Of a stretch of DNA of 5,150 bases, positions 1 through 5,150 are shown piece after piece. Each line of letters starts with the position of its first letter. The first letter of the stretch is position 1. Source of the DNA: Chloroflexia bacterium (GTDB lineage: Bacteria > Chloroflexota > Chloroflexia > Thermomicrobiales > JALYUS01); the NCBI GenBank assembly GCA_025924435.1, contig JAICIL010000318.1:1-5150 (forward strand), written 5' to 3'. A model generated the notes under the pieces. It saw nothing but the letters and a program-made list of their open reading frames with translations, did not search any database and was not told the origin of the DNA. Made by a program: the position numbers and the translations under genes.

Positions 1-45
1 CCTTGGTGTCTTGGCGGTTCGTAGTCTTCGAGAAAGGCGGTGTGC

Positions 46-885
46 ATGGCGGCATATGAGTTCACGCTCAGCGCGTTCGGGGATGAGATCGCGGCGGACC
101 TCGCCGAGCAACTGGACGTGATGCGGCGGGAGGGTATCCCCGCGCTCGAATTCCGGGGCGCATGGGGGAAGAATATCCTCGATCTCTCGGATGACGAGGT
201 GCGCGCGGCGAAGGGGCTGCTCGATGCGCGCGGCATGCACGTCTCCGCCATCGGCTCGCCGATCGGCAAGGTGAAGATCACCGACAATTTCGGCGCGCAC
301 CTCGAACGGTTCCGCCGCGCAATCGCCGTTGCGGCAATGCTCGATACGCCGCATATCCGCGTCTTCTCCTTCTTCATCCCGGCGGGCGAGGATGCCGCAC
401 ATTACCGCACGGCGGTGATGGATCGCCTGCTGATGCTCACGAATCTCGCGGAGGAGGCGGGCGTCACGCTCTGGCACGAGAACGAGAAGGAGATCTACGG
501 CGACATCGCCACCCGCTGCGCCGACATCCACACGACCATCCCCTCGCCGCACCTGCGCGCCGCGTTCGACCCCGCGAACTTCATCCAGTGCGGCGTCCGC
601 CCGATGGACGAGGCGTGGCCGCTCCTCGCCGATGTCTCGACCCACATTCACATCAAGGACGCGGTGATGGCGGACGGGCATGTCGTCCCGGCGGGCGAGG
701 GCGATGGGCAGGTGAAGGAGTTGCTCCAGGCATTGGTGAAGCGCGGCTATCGCGGCTACCTGACGCTCGAACCGCACCTGAAGGCGGCGGGGCCGTTCGG
801 GGGCTTCTCCGGGCCCGACCTTTTCCATACCGCCGTCGAAGCCTTGCGGGGCCTATTGAAAGAGGTGGAAGGGGGCGCGGCGTGA
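46..885 (+). CDS. Xylose-isomerase-like TIM-barrel sugar isomerase/epimerase (first of operon)
   Basis: A 279-residue cytosolic protein of the AP-endonuclease-2/xylose-isomerase-like superfamily, whose members isomerise or epimerise sugars and related polyols using a divalent metal. The N-terminal SAFGDEI and RGAWGKNIL stretches resemble a common bacterial 'sugar phosphate isomerase/epimerase' group. Putative metal ligands at barrel strand ends are E145 (in WHENE), D175 (in FDPANF), H202 (in HIHIKD) and E242 (in LEPH). The length fits a complete single-domain barrel, and there is no signal peptide or membrane segment. I chose ATG 46 because a purine-rich AAAGGCGG (33-40) lies just upstream; GTG 40 in the same frame would overlap that site. 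The stop overlaps the next start (TGATG), so the two are probably translationally coupled. The family is secure; the substrate is unknown. Confidence 0.9.
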   Translation: MAAYEFTLSAFGDEIAADLAEQLDVMRREGIPALEFRGAWGKNILDLSDDEVRAAKGLLDARGMHVSAIGSPIGKVKITDNFGAHLERFRRAIAVAAMLDTPHIRVFSFFIPAGEDAAHYRTAVMDRLLMLTNLAEEAGVTLWHENEKEIYGDIATRCADIHTTIPSPHLRAAFDPANFIQCGVRPMDEAWPLLADVSTHIHIKDAVMADGHVVPAGEGDGQVKELLQALVKRGYRGYLTLEPHLKAAGPFGGFSGPDLFHTAVEALRGLLKEVEGGAA

Positions 886-1715
886 TGGCTGCCACACCGA
901 TGCGTTTCGGCTGCTGCGGCGGCATCGCGGACGCGCCGCTACTCCGCGATGCCGGGTTCGACTACATCGAATTGCCCGTCGGCACATTGATGAGCGCGAC
1001 GGACGAGGCGGCCTACCGGCGCATCACGGACGAAATCCTGGCGATGGGATTGCCCGTCGAGGCGTGCAATGTCTTCATCCCCGCGACGCTGAAGATCACC
1101 GGGCCGGACGTGGAGCGCGAGCCGTTGTGGCACTACGCGGCGACGGCGCTCCAGCGGATGGGCGAGATCGGCGCGCGCGTCTGCGTCTTCGGCAGCGGCG
1201 GTGCGCGCTCGATCCCCGACGGATTCGACCGGGCGACGGCGCTCGACCAACTGGCCGCCTTCCTCGACCATGTGCAGGAGGCGAGCGCGCGGCATGGCGT
1301 CCGCGTCGTCATCGAGCCGCTCAATCGCGGCGAATCCAATGTCTTCAATTCGGTCGCGGAATCGGATGCGTTCAACCAATCGCGCGGGTTGTCGGGCATC
1401 GGCGTGCTGGCCGACCTGTACCACATCTCCGTCGAGGGCGAGACGTACGACGGGATGATCGCGGCGGGCGACCGGCTCGGCCATGTCCACGTCGCGGACG
1501 CCGACCGGAGCGCGCCGGGGGAGGGCGCGCCGACCGACTACGCGGGCTTCTTCCGGACGCTGAAGCGCATGGGTTATGCGGGCACGATCAGCGTCGAGGC
1601 CCGCTGGCGCGTGACCGTCCGCGATGAACTGCGGGGCATCGAGGCGGTGGATCGCGAGACCGAGCATCATCGCGCGCTCGTGTTCGTCCGCCGCCAGTGG
1701 GACGCGGCGGGATAA
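885..1715 (+). CDS. Xylose-isomerase-like TIM-barrel protein, tagatose/ribulose 3-epimerase-like (second of operon)
   Basis: A 276-residue TIM-barrel protein of the same superfamily as the preceding gene but clearly diverged from it. The order IEPLNRGESN, then LADLYHISVEGE, HVHVAD and SVEAR is typical of the D-tagatose 3-epimerase/hydroxypyruvate-isomerase-like branch. Predicted metal ligands are E144, D177, H202 and E238. In that branch the two glutamates also act as acid/base in moving a proton at the carbon next to a ketone. ATG 885 shares its A with the upstream TGA stop; the purine-rich run 861-875 lies upstream and could serve as ribosome binding site. GTG 882 is an in-frame alternative. 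A much longer upstream extension of this frame only reads through the previous gene. It could act on the keto product of the oxidoreductase encoded downstream; that is inference. Confidence 0.9.
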   Translation: MAATPMRFGCCGGIADAPLLRDAGFDYIELPVGTLMSATDEAAYRRITDEILAMGLPVEACNVFIPATLKITGPDVEREPLWHYAATALQRMGEIGARVCVFGSGGARSIPDGFDRATALDQLAAFLDHVQEASARHGVRVVIEPLNRGESNVFNSVAESDAFNQSRGLSGIGVLADLYHISVEGETYDGMIAAGDRLGHVHVADADRSAPGEGAPTDYAGFFRTLKRMGYAGTISVEARWRVTVRDELRGIEAVDRETEHHRALVFVRRQWDAAG

Positions 1716-1716
1716 C

Positions 1717-1752
1717 ATCGGTGGCGGCGGGCTTCAGCCTGCCGCCACCGAT
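1717..1752. repeat. 16-bp perfect-stem hairpin (one G-T pair) between second and third operon genes
   Basis: Bases 1717-1732 pair with 1737-1752 around a TTCA loop; the only non-Watson-Crick position is G1729 with T1740. The hairpin begins two bases after the TAA stop at 1713-1715. No T-run follows on either strand, so it is not a standard intrinsic terminator. As RNA it would be very stable and could reduce transcription or protect the upstream mRNA 3' end, setting different levels for genes on each side. The GGCGGGCTTCAGCCTGCC core looks like a dispersed palindromic repeat, but copy number cannot be judged here. Confidence 0.75.
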
Positions 1753-1785
1753 TGGGTACATACAATGGCAGTCTGGCGAAACGAT

Positions 1786-1800
1786 GAGGGGGTAGCGGTG
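1786..1800 (+). promoter_or_regulatory. Ribosome binding site fixing the GTG start of the oxidoreductase
   Basis: GAGGGGG at 1786-1792 lies five bases before GTG 1798. The in-frame alternatives, ATG 1765 and ATG 1876, have no comparable purine-rich site upstream. This supports GTG 1798 and means the lysine-rich N-terminal segment is translated. Confidence 0.6.
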
Positions 1801-3069
1801 GCGAAAAAAGGCAAAGAGAAAGAGCGCGACAAGGGCAAAAAGGCGAAGAAGGCCGCGAAGCGGTCGCCGCCCGCGATGCCGGACAATGAGAAGATCGGCT
1901 TCGGGATCGTCGGCGGCGGCGTGATCGGGCCGCTCCACGCGCAGGCGATCACGGCGCAGCCGGACGCGCGGCTCGTCGCCGTCTGCGACATCGTGCCCGG
2001 CGCGGCGGAGAAACTGGCGGGCGACTACAACGCGGAGGCGATGACCGATCTCGATGCAATGCTCGCGCGCGACGATATCCAGGTCGTCAATGTCTGCGTG
2101 CCGAGCGGGCTGCACGCGGAGATCGGCGTCAAAGCGGCGCGGGCGGGCAAGCACGTCATCTGCGAGAAACCGATTGACATCACGCTCGACGCGGCGGACC
2201 GGCTGATCGCCGCGTGCGACGAGGCGGGCGTCAAGTTGCAGGTGATCTCGCAGCACCGCTTCGGCGCGGGCATGCGGCGGCTGAAACAGGCGATTGACGA
2301 CGGCGCGCTCGGCACGCTCGTGATGGGCAACGCGGAGATCTTCTGGTATCGCGCGCAGGCGTACTACGACAGCGGCGGCTGGCGCGGCACCTGGGCGCTC
2401 GATGGCGGCGGCTGCCTGATGAATCAGGGCGTCCATTACGTGGACCTGCTCCGTTGGGCGATGGGGCCGGTGGCGAGCGTCTCGGCGAAGATGGGCACGC
2501 TGGCGCACGAGCGGATCGAGGTCGAGGATGCGGCGGTCGCCGTCATTCAATTTGAGAATGGTGCAATCGGCTCGCTGATCGGCACGACCGATGCCTTCCC
2601 CGGCTATACCTGCCGGCTGGAAATCGTCGGCACCGAGGGGTCGGCGATCCTCGAGGATGGCGAGATCAAGGCGTGGAATCTGAAAGCCGAGATCGGGGAG
2701 GTCGGCGCGTACGGCCGGGGCAAGGAGGCGAAGCGCGCCGAGGCGTCCCAGAATGGCAAGGCGAGCGGACAGGGCGCGGCGGACCCGGCGGCGATCTCGT
2801 GGGGCGGGCATGCCGTCGAGGTGCGCGACATGATTGACGCCATCCGGGGAGGGCGCGACGTTGTGCTTCCCGGATCGAGCGCGCGCAACGCGCTCGAACT
2901 GATCCTCGCCGTCTACCGCTCCGCCGAGAGTGGGCGGGAAGTGAAGATGCCGATGAACCCGAAATGGCGGCCGGGCATAAAGAAGGCCGTCGTCGCGCCC
3001 GAGGCGAAGAAGGCGCCGCCCGTCCGGCGCGCAGCCGCCCGCGCGGGAGCAGGAGCAGCAGCGAAATGA
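1798..3069 (+). CDS. Gfo/Idh/MocA family NAD(P)-dependent oxidoreductase with basic N- and C-terminal tails
   Basis: A 423-residue oxidoreductase that would oxidise or reduce a hydroxyl/keto group on a sugar, sugar acid or cyclitol. The N-terminal Rossmann domain starts near residue 33 with GIVGGGVIG (G39-x-G41-x-x-G44). The conserved CEKPID motif gives catalytic K124, and GGGCLMNQGVHYVDLL gives active-site H213. Asn209 sits where inositol dehydrogenases have Asp; MNQGxH also occurs in WlbA/WbpB-type members. Three parts are unusual: residues 2-22 hold 12 Lys/Arg, residues 305-330 form a Lys/Gly/Ala-rich insert, and about residues 390-423 form a basic, Ala/Pro-rich tail. The family is usually about 330-390 residues, so the tails explain the extra length. 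GTG 1798 was chosen for its ribosome binding site. The TGA stop overlaps the next ATG (ATGA). Family secure; substrate unknown. Confidence 0.92.
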   Translation: MAKKGKEKERDKGKKAKKAAKRSPPAMPDNEKIGFGIVGGGVIGPLHAQAITAQPDARLVAVCDIVPGAAEKLAGDYNAEAMTDLDAMLARDDIQVVNVCVPSGLHAEIGVKAARAGKHVICEKPIDITLDAADRLIAACDEAGVKLQVISQHRFGAGMRRLKQAIDDGALGTLVMGNAEIFWYRAQAYYDSGGWRGTWALDGGGCLMNQGVHYVDLLRWAMGPVASVSAKMGTLAHERIEVEDAAVAVIQFENGAIGSLIGTTDAFPGYTCRLEIVGTEGSAILEDGEIKAWNLKAEIGEVGAYGRGKEAKRAEASQNGKASGQGAADPAAISWGGHAVEVRDMIDAIRGGRDVVLPGSSARNALELILAVYRSAESGREVKMPMNPKWRPGIKKAVVAPEAKKAPPVRRAAARAGAGAAAK

Positions 3070-3893
3070 GCATCAAACTGGCCTACAGCACCCTCGCCTG
3101 CCCGGAATGGTCGCTCGGCGAGGTGATTGACGCGACGAAGCGGTACGGCTTCGACGGGATCGAGATGCGTCTGCTCGACGGTGAGATCGTGCCGCCGAAC
3201 CTGCCGCCGCACGACCGCGAGCGGGTGGCGACCGAGTGCAAGGCGGCGGGCGTGCCGATTTGCTGCCTCGATACCTCCCTCCGCATCGCGACGAGCGCGA
3301 CCGATGCCGACGCGCGCCTCGAAGCGGAGCGGGACGCGGCGGCCTACCTCGAACTCGCCGCCGCGTGGGGCGCGCCGCTCATCCGCGTCTTCGGCGGCGA
3401 GCCGGAGGGCGGGAAGAGCCAGGCGGAGATCGCCGCGCCGATGGCGGACCTGCTGGGCAGGATCGGCCAGCGCGCCGAGCAACTCGGCGTCGGCGTCGCG
3501 CTCGAGACGCACGATTCCTTCGCCGCGTCCACGGACGTGATGCGCGTGCTCGACCGGGTGCAAAACCGGCACGTCGGCGTGCTGTGGGACACGCACCACC
3601 CCTACCGGATGGGCGAATCGGTCGCCGAGACGTACGAGCGCGTCGTCTCCCGCCTCCTGCATGTCCACGTCAAGGACGCGCGGAAAGACGAGGGCGAGCG
3701 CACCGGCTGGAAACTCGTCCTGCTCGGCGAGGGCGAAGTGCCGGTCGGCGAGACGGTGACGTACCTCCGCAACGCGGGCTACGACAAATGGGTCGCCGTC
3801 GAGTGGGAAAAGAAGTGGCACCCCGAAATCGAGCCGCCCGAAATCGCCTTGCCGCACGATGGGGCGCTGCTGCGAGAGTGGCTGAACGGGTAG
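3066..3893 (+). CDS. Xylose-isomerase-like TIM-barrel sugar isomerase/epimerase (last of operon)
   Basis: A 275-residue cytosolic TIM-barrel protein, the third member of this superfamily in the operon. It begins MSIKLAYSTLACPEWSL, a common N-terminus among sugar phosphate isomerase/epimerase proteins. Predicted metal ligands are E147 (in LETHD), D175 (in LWDTHH), H201 (in HVHVKD) and E246 (in VEWE). The start at 3066 overlaps the oxidoreductase stop (ATGA) and follows purine-rich GGGAGCAGGAGC, so it is probably coupled to that gene and may use its product. The ORF can be extended upstream to about 2964, but that part only covers the oxidoreductase coding sequence in another frame. The TAG stop lies one base before the inverted-repeat element at 3895, which probably marks the operon's end. 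Exact reaction unknown; inosose isomerase/dehydratase-like or keto-sugar epimerase activity are possibilities. Confidence 0.9.
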   Translation: MSIKLAYSTLACPEWSLGEVIDATKRYGFDGIEMRLLDGEIVPPNLPPHDRERVATECKAAGVPICCLDTSLRIATSATDADARLEAERDAAAYLELAAAWGAPLIRVFGGEPEGGKSQAEIAAPMADLLGRIGQRAEQLGVGVALETHDSFAASTDVMRVLDRVQNRHVGVLWDTHHPYRMGESVAETYERVVSRLLHVHVKDARKDEGERTGWKLVLLGEGEVPVGETVTYLRNAGYDKWVAVEWEKKWHPEIEPPEIALPHDGALLREWLNG

Positions 3894-3894
3894 G

Positions 3895-4029
3895 ACCTCA
3901 CCCCCAGCCCCTCTCCATTGCGATGGAGAGGGGAGCGACCTCCTGGAGAGCAGGATGATTGTAGAACACCACGGCACTACACGCGAGTCACCCCTCTCCA
4001 TCGCAATGGAGAGGGGCTGGGGGTGAGGT
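3895..4029. repeat. 135-bp nested inverted-repeat element, copy 1 (MITE/REP-like)
   Basis: A 39-base arm at 3895-3933 is perfectly inverted at 3991-4029. Each arm holds its own hairpin: an 11-bp CCCCTCTCCAT/ATGGAGAGGGG stem with a 4-base loop, TGCG on the left and CGCA on the right. The 57-base centre (3934-3990) begins AGCGAC and ends GAGTCA and encodes nothing evident. There is no transposase and no clear target-site duplication, so any mobility would need outside help. It starts one base after the TIM-barrel gene's stop and ends at the J-domain frame. C/G-rich repeats of this look are scattered in Chloroflexota and some other phyla; that comparison is from general knowledge. The long stem could end or insulate transcription. 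Confidence 0.85.
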
Positions 4030-4036
4030 TTCCCTG
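4022..4036 (+). promoter_or_regulatory. Possible ribosome binding site inside the repeat end, with candidate CTG start
   Basis: GGTGAGG (4022-4028) is the terminal sequence of the repeat element and matches part of the 16S-complementary sequence GGAGGTGA. It lies five bases before CTG 4034, which is in frame with the complete J-domain. If used, the protein would begin (M)DDLYAILQV. CTG starts are rare, so this is only a hypothesis. Confidence 0.3.
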
Positions 4037-4054
4037 GACGATCTGTACGCCATC

Positions 4055-4762
4055 TTGCAGGTGCAGCCGCACGCCGACGGGGAGATGATCCAGGCGTCGT
4101 ACCGGCGGCTGGCGCTCCTCTATCACCCGGATCGCAACCCGGAGCGGCGCGCGTGGGCGGAGGAGCGCATGAAGCGCGTCAACGCCGCCTACGCCGTCCT
4201 CAGCAACGCGAACCGACGCCAGACGTACGATCGTCGCCGCTTCGGCACGGGCAGCCCGCGCCCGCCGAGCCGCCCCGCGTCCGCACCGGCGGCGACGCGA
4301 TCCCGCACGCCGTACCCACCGGAGACCGAGAACGACTGGTTCCATCTCCACGTCTACGCGCAGGGCCGCATGGTACCGGAGAGCGAAGCGACCGCCGAGG
4401 AGGCGCTGCGGCGCGACATGGCCGAGTTCATGGGCCTCGTTGCGCCGCCGGGCGCGGGCAATGTCGCGCTCGGTGATCTCCTCACTTCCGCCGCGACGAG
4501 CCAGTACGTCGCCTACACGCCCTATGGTCGGGCGATCGCGCGGCTCACCCTGCGCACCGCGCTCCCGCTGCTGCGCGCGTATGCGCGCGACGGCACGCCG
4601 GATTCCGAGCGGCTGCGGCGGATCGTCGCGCACGTCAACGACCTGATGCAGGACCGGATGGGCACCGAGGGGCTGAAAATGGTCTTCAAGGGGAAGAACC
4701 TCGTCGCCGATTGGGCCGGCCTGCTCCTCACCGTCGTCAATTTCCTCTGGGGCGATGCATGA
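4055..4762 (+). CDS. J-domain (DnaJ-like) protein with unrecognised C-terminal region; 5' end altered
   Basis: A probable Hsp70 (DnaK) co-chaperone. From the first canonical start (TTG 4055) it is 235 residues: the J-domain with the HPD triad H24-P25-D26, the NAAYAVLSNANRRQTYD helix (43-59), a Pro/Arg/Ser-rich linker (about 60-92), then a mostly helical region ending in hydrophobic WAGLLLTVVNFLWG (220-233). It lacks the Gly/Phe, zinc-finger and substrate-binding domains of full DnaJ, so it is a class III type. TTG 4055 is probably not the true start: in-frame codons from 4034 give LDDLYAILQV, the expected first J-domain helix, but no ATG, GTG or TTG lies between the stop at 3962 and 4055. The preceding repeat ends at 4029. 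The gene may start at CTG 4034, or its start codon may have been destroyed by the repeat. Confidence 0.75.
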   Translation: MQVQPHADGEMIQASYRRLALLYHPDRNPERRAWAEERMKRVNAAYAVLSNANRRQTYDRRRFGTGSPRPPSRPASAPAATRSRTPYPPETENDWFHLHVYAQGRMVPESEATAEEALRRDMAEFMGLVAPPGAGNVALGDLLTSAATSQYVAYTPYGRAIARLTLRTALPLLRAYARDGTPDSERLRRIVAHVNDLMQDRMGTEGLKMVFKGKNLVADWAGLLLTVVNFLWGDA

Positions 4763-4764
4763 CG

Positions 4765-4897
4765 ACCTAACCCCCCAGCCCCCTTCCCTAAAAGGAAGGG
4801 GGAGCGAGCCTCGTGAAGATCGGGGCGTTAGGCAATAGGGTAGGACATTGAGATGAGTCACCCCCTTCCTCGCGGGAAGGGGGCTGGGGGGTTAGGT
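4765..4897. repeat. 133-bp nested inverted-repeat element, copy 2, between convergent genes
   Basis: A 24-base arm at 4765-4788 is perfectly inverted at 4874-4897, and an inner 10-base block (4793-4802) is inverted at 4861-4870; only the short loops between them differ. Each side also folds on itself through a 9-bp CCCCCTTCC/GGAAGGGGG stem. The 58-base centre (4803-4860) begins AGCGAG and ends GAGTCA like copy 1, but most of it has diverged. The element starts two bases after the J-domain gene's TGA and ends three bases before the TAG of the minus-strand gene, so it fills the whole gap. It could act as a two-way transcription terminator, though no clear T-run is present. Confidence 0.85.
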
Positions 4898-4900
4898 TCC

Positions 4901-5150
4901 CTACCCTCCGTGCTCCTTCGCGAAGTGGAGCAGGTCGTTCAGGGTCACATCGGGGAGGGAGACGTAGCGGAACCCGCCGTCCGGGTCGTAGAGCAAGACA
5001 TGGCCGGACGGGGTCGGCAGGAGCGCGGCATCGCCGGGCGAGGAACCGGCCTGCGGGAAGACCCAGGGCAGCGACCGGAGCATCACGCGCTCGTCCGCGC
5101 GCGGGGAGACGACGAAGCCGTACGACGCGAGCAAGGAGCGCACCGGGAGC
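4901..5150 (-). CDS. Hypothetical protein, C-terminal part (runs off the window)
   Basis: The minus-strand frame is open from the window edge to a TAG stop at 4903-4901. A GTG at 5143-5141 could start an 80-residue protein, but no ribosome binding site is visible before it and the frame continues to the edge (Leu-Pro before it), so this is more likely the end of a longer protein. Visible parts are LLASYGFVVSPRADERVMLRSL, then a Gly/Pro-rich stretch, HVLLYDPDGGFRYVSLPDVTLNDLLHFAKEHGG at the end. I recognise no domain. It converges on the J-domain gene across the repeat at 4765-4897. Codon use is GC-rich like its neighbours, which supports real coding. Confidence 0.5.
   Translation of the reverse strand, partial: LPVRSLLASYGFVVSPRADERVMLRSLPWVFPQAGSSPGDAALLPTPSGHVLLYDPDGGFRYVSLPDVTLNDLLHFAKEHGG

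Noticed and set aside
588..884. Upstream extension of the second TIM-barrel gene's frame
   Set aside because: It overlaps the first gene in another frame with Arg/Gly-rich nonsense sequence; homology-like sequence starts at MRFGCCGG just after ATG 885.
939..1718. 259-residue minus-strand open frame opposite the second TIM-barrel gene
   Set aside because: Antisense shadow of a gene with complete motifs; low-complexity Arg/Ala composition and no domain.
1761..1766. TACAAT as a -10 promoter box before the oxidoreductase
   Set aside because: No -35-like sequence lies at suitable spacing; the expected place is inside the hairpin's right arm. A single hexamer is too weak to call.
1588..2811. 407-residue minus-strand open frame opposite the oxidoreductase
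   Set aside because: It is rich in Arg, Ala and Asp with no recognisable domain, lies opposite a clear conserved gene, and is expected from codon bias in GC-rich DNA.
2913..4001. 362-residue minus-strand open frame across the third TIM-barrel gene and the repeat
   Set aside because: It reads through the inverted repeat (PSPSQWRGAGGEV-type translation) and opposes a conserved gene, so it is not a credible protein.
3977..4861. 294-residue minus-strand open frame opposite the J-domain gene
   Set aside because: Both ends are translated repeat sequence and the middle is the shadow of the J-domain gene.
4765..4897. Standard intrinsic terminator for the convergent genes
   Set aside because: The stems are strong, but no T-run directly follows a stem on either strand, so only a general terminator-like role is suggested.

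Overview
This GC-rich window of densely packed bacterial genes carries a plus-strand sugar or cyclitol metabolism operon (46-3893). It is followed by a J-domain protein gene (up to 4762) and the 3' part of a minus-strand gene of unknown function (4901-5150). The gene families, the GC-rich coding sequence and especially the two C/G-rich nested inverted repeats between genes suggest a Chloroflexota bacterium, perhaps near Thermomicrobia. This is an inference: similar intergenic repeats occur in other phyla, and the window has no phylogenetic marker.

Operon. Two xylose-isomerase-like TIM-barrel proteins (46-885 and 885-1715) overlap by one base (TGATG). After an 82-base gap holding a strong 16-bp hairpin comes a Gfo/Idh/MocA NAD(P)-dependent oxidoreductase (1798-3069). 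It overlaps a third TIM-barrel protein (3066-3893) by four bases (ATGA). All three TIM-barrel proteins keep the Glu/Asp/His/Glu metal-site pattern of the AP-endonuclease-2/xylose-isomerase-like superfamily. The oxidoreductase keeps its Rossmann glycine motif, the EKP lysine and the active-site histidine. Together they look like a pathway that oxidises a sugar, sugar acid or inositol to a keto intermediate and then isomerises, epimerises or cleaves it. The exact substrate cannot be read from the sequence.

Repeats. Two elements of almost the same length (3895-4029, 135 bp; 4765-4897, 133 bp) share one design: long perfect terminal inverted repeats, each arm a hairpin in itself, around a 57-58-base centre that begins AGCGA and ends GAGTCA. 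Each starts within two bases of the upstream stop codon. The first ends exactly where the J-domain reading frame should begin, so that gene has no ATG, GTG or TTG at its expected start. The second fills the space between the convergent J-domain and minus-strand genes.

The most interesting points are the matched repeat pair and its placement at gene borders, the altered 5' end of the J-domain gene, the three-paralogue TIM-barrel operon, and the strongly basic tails on the oxidoreductase. I saw no RNA gene, CRISPR array, transposase or clear promoter.
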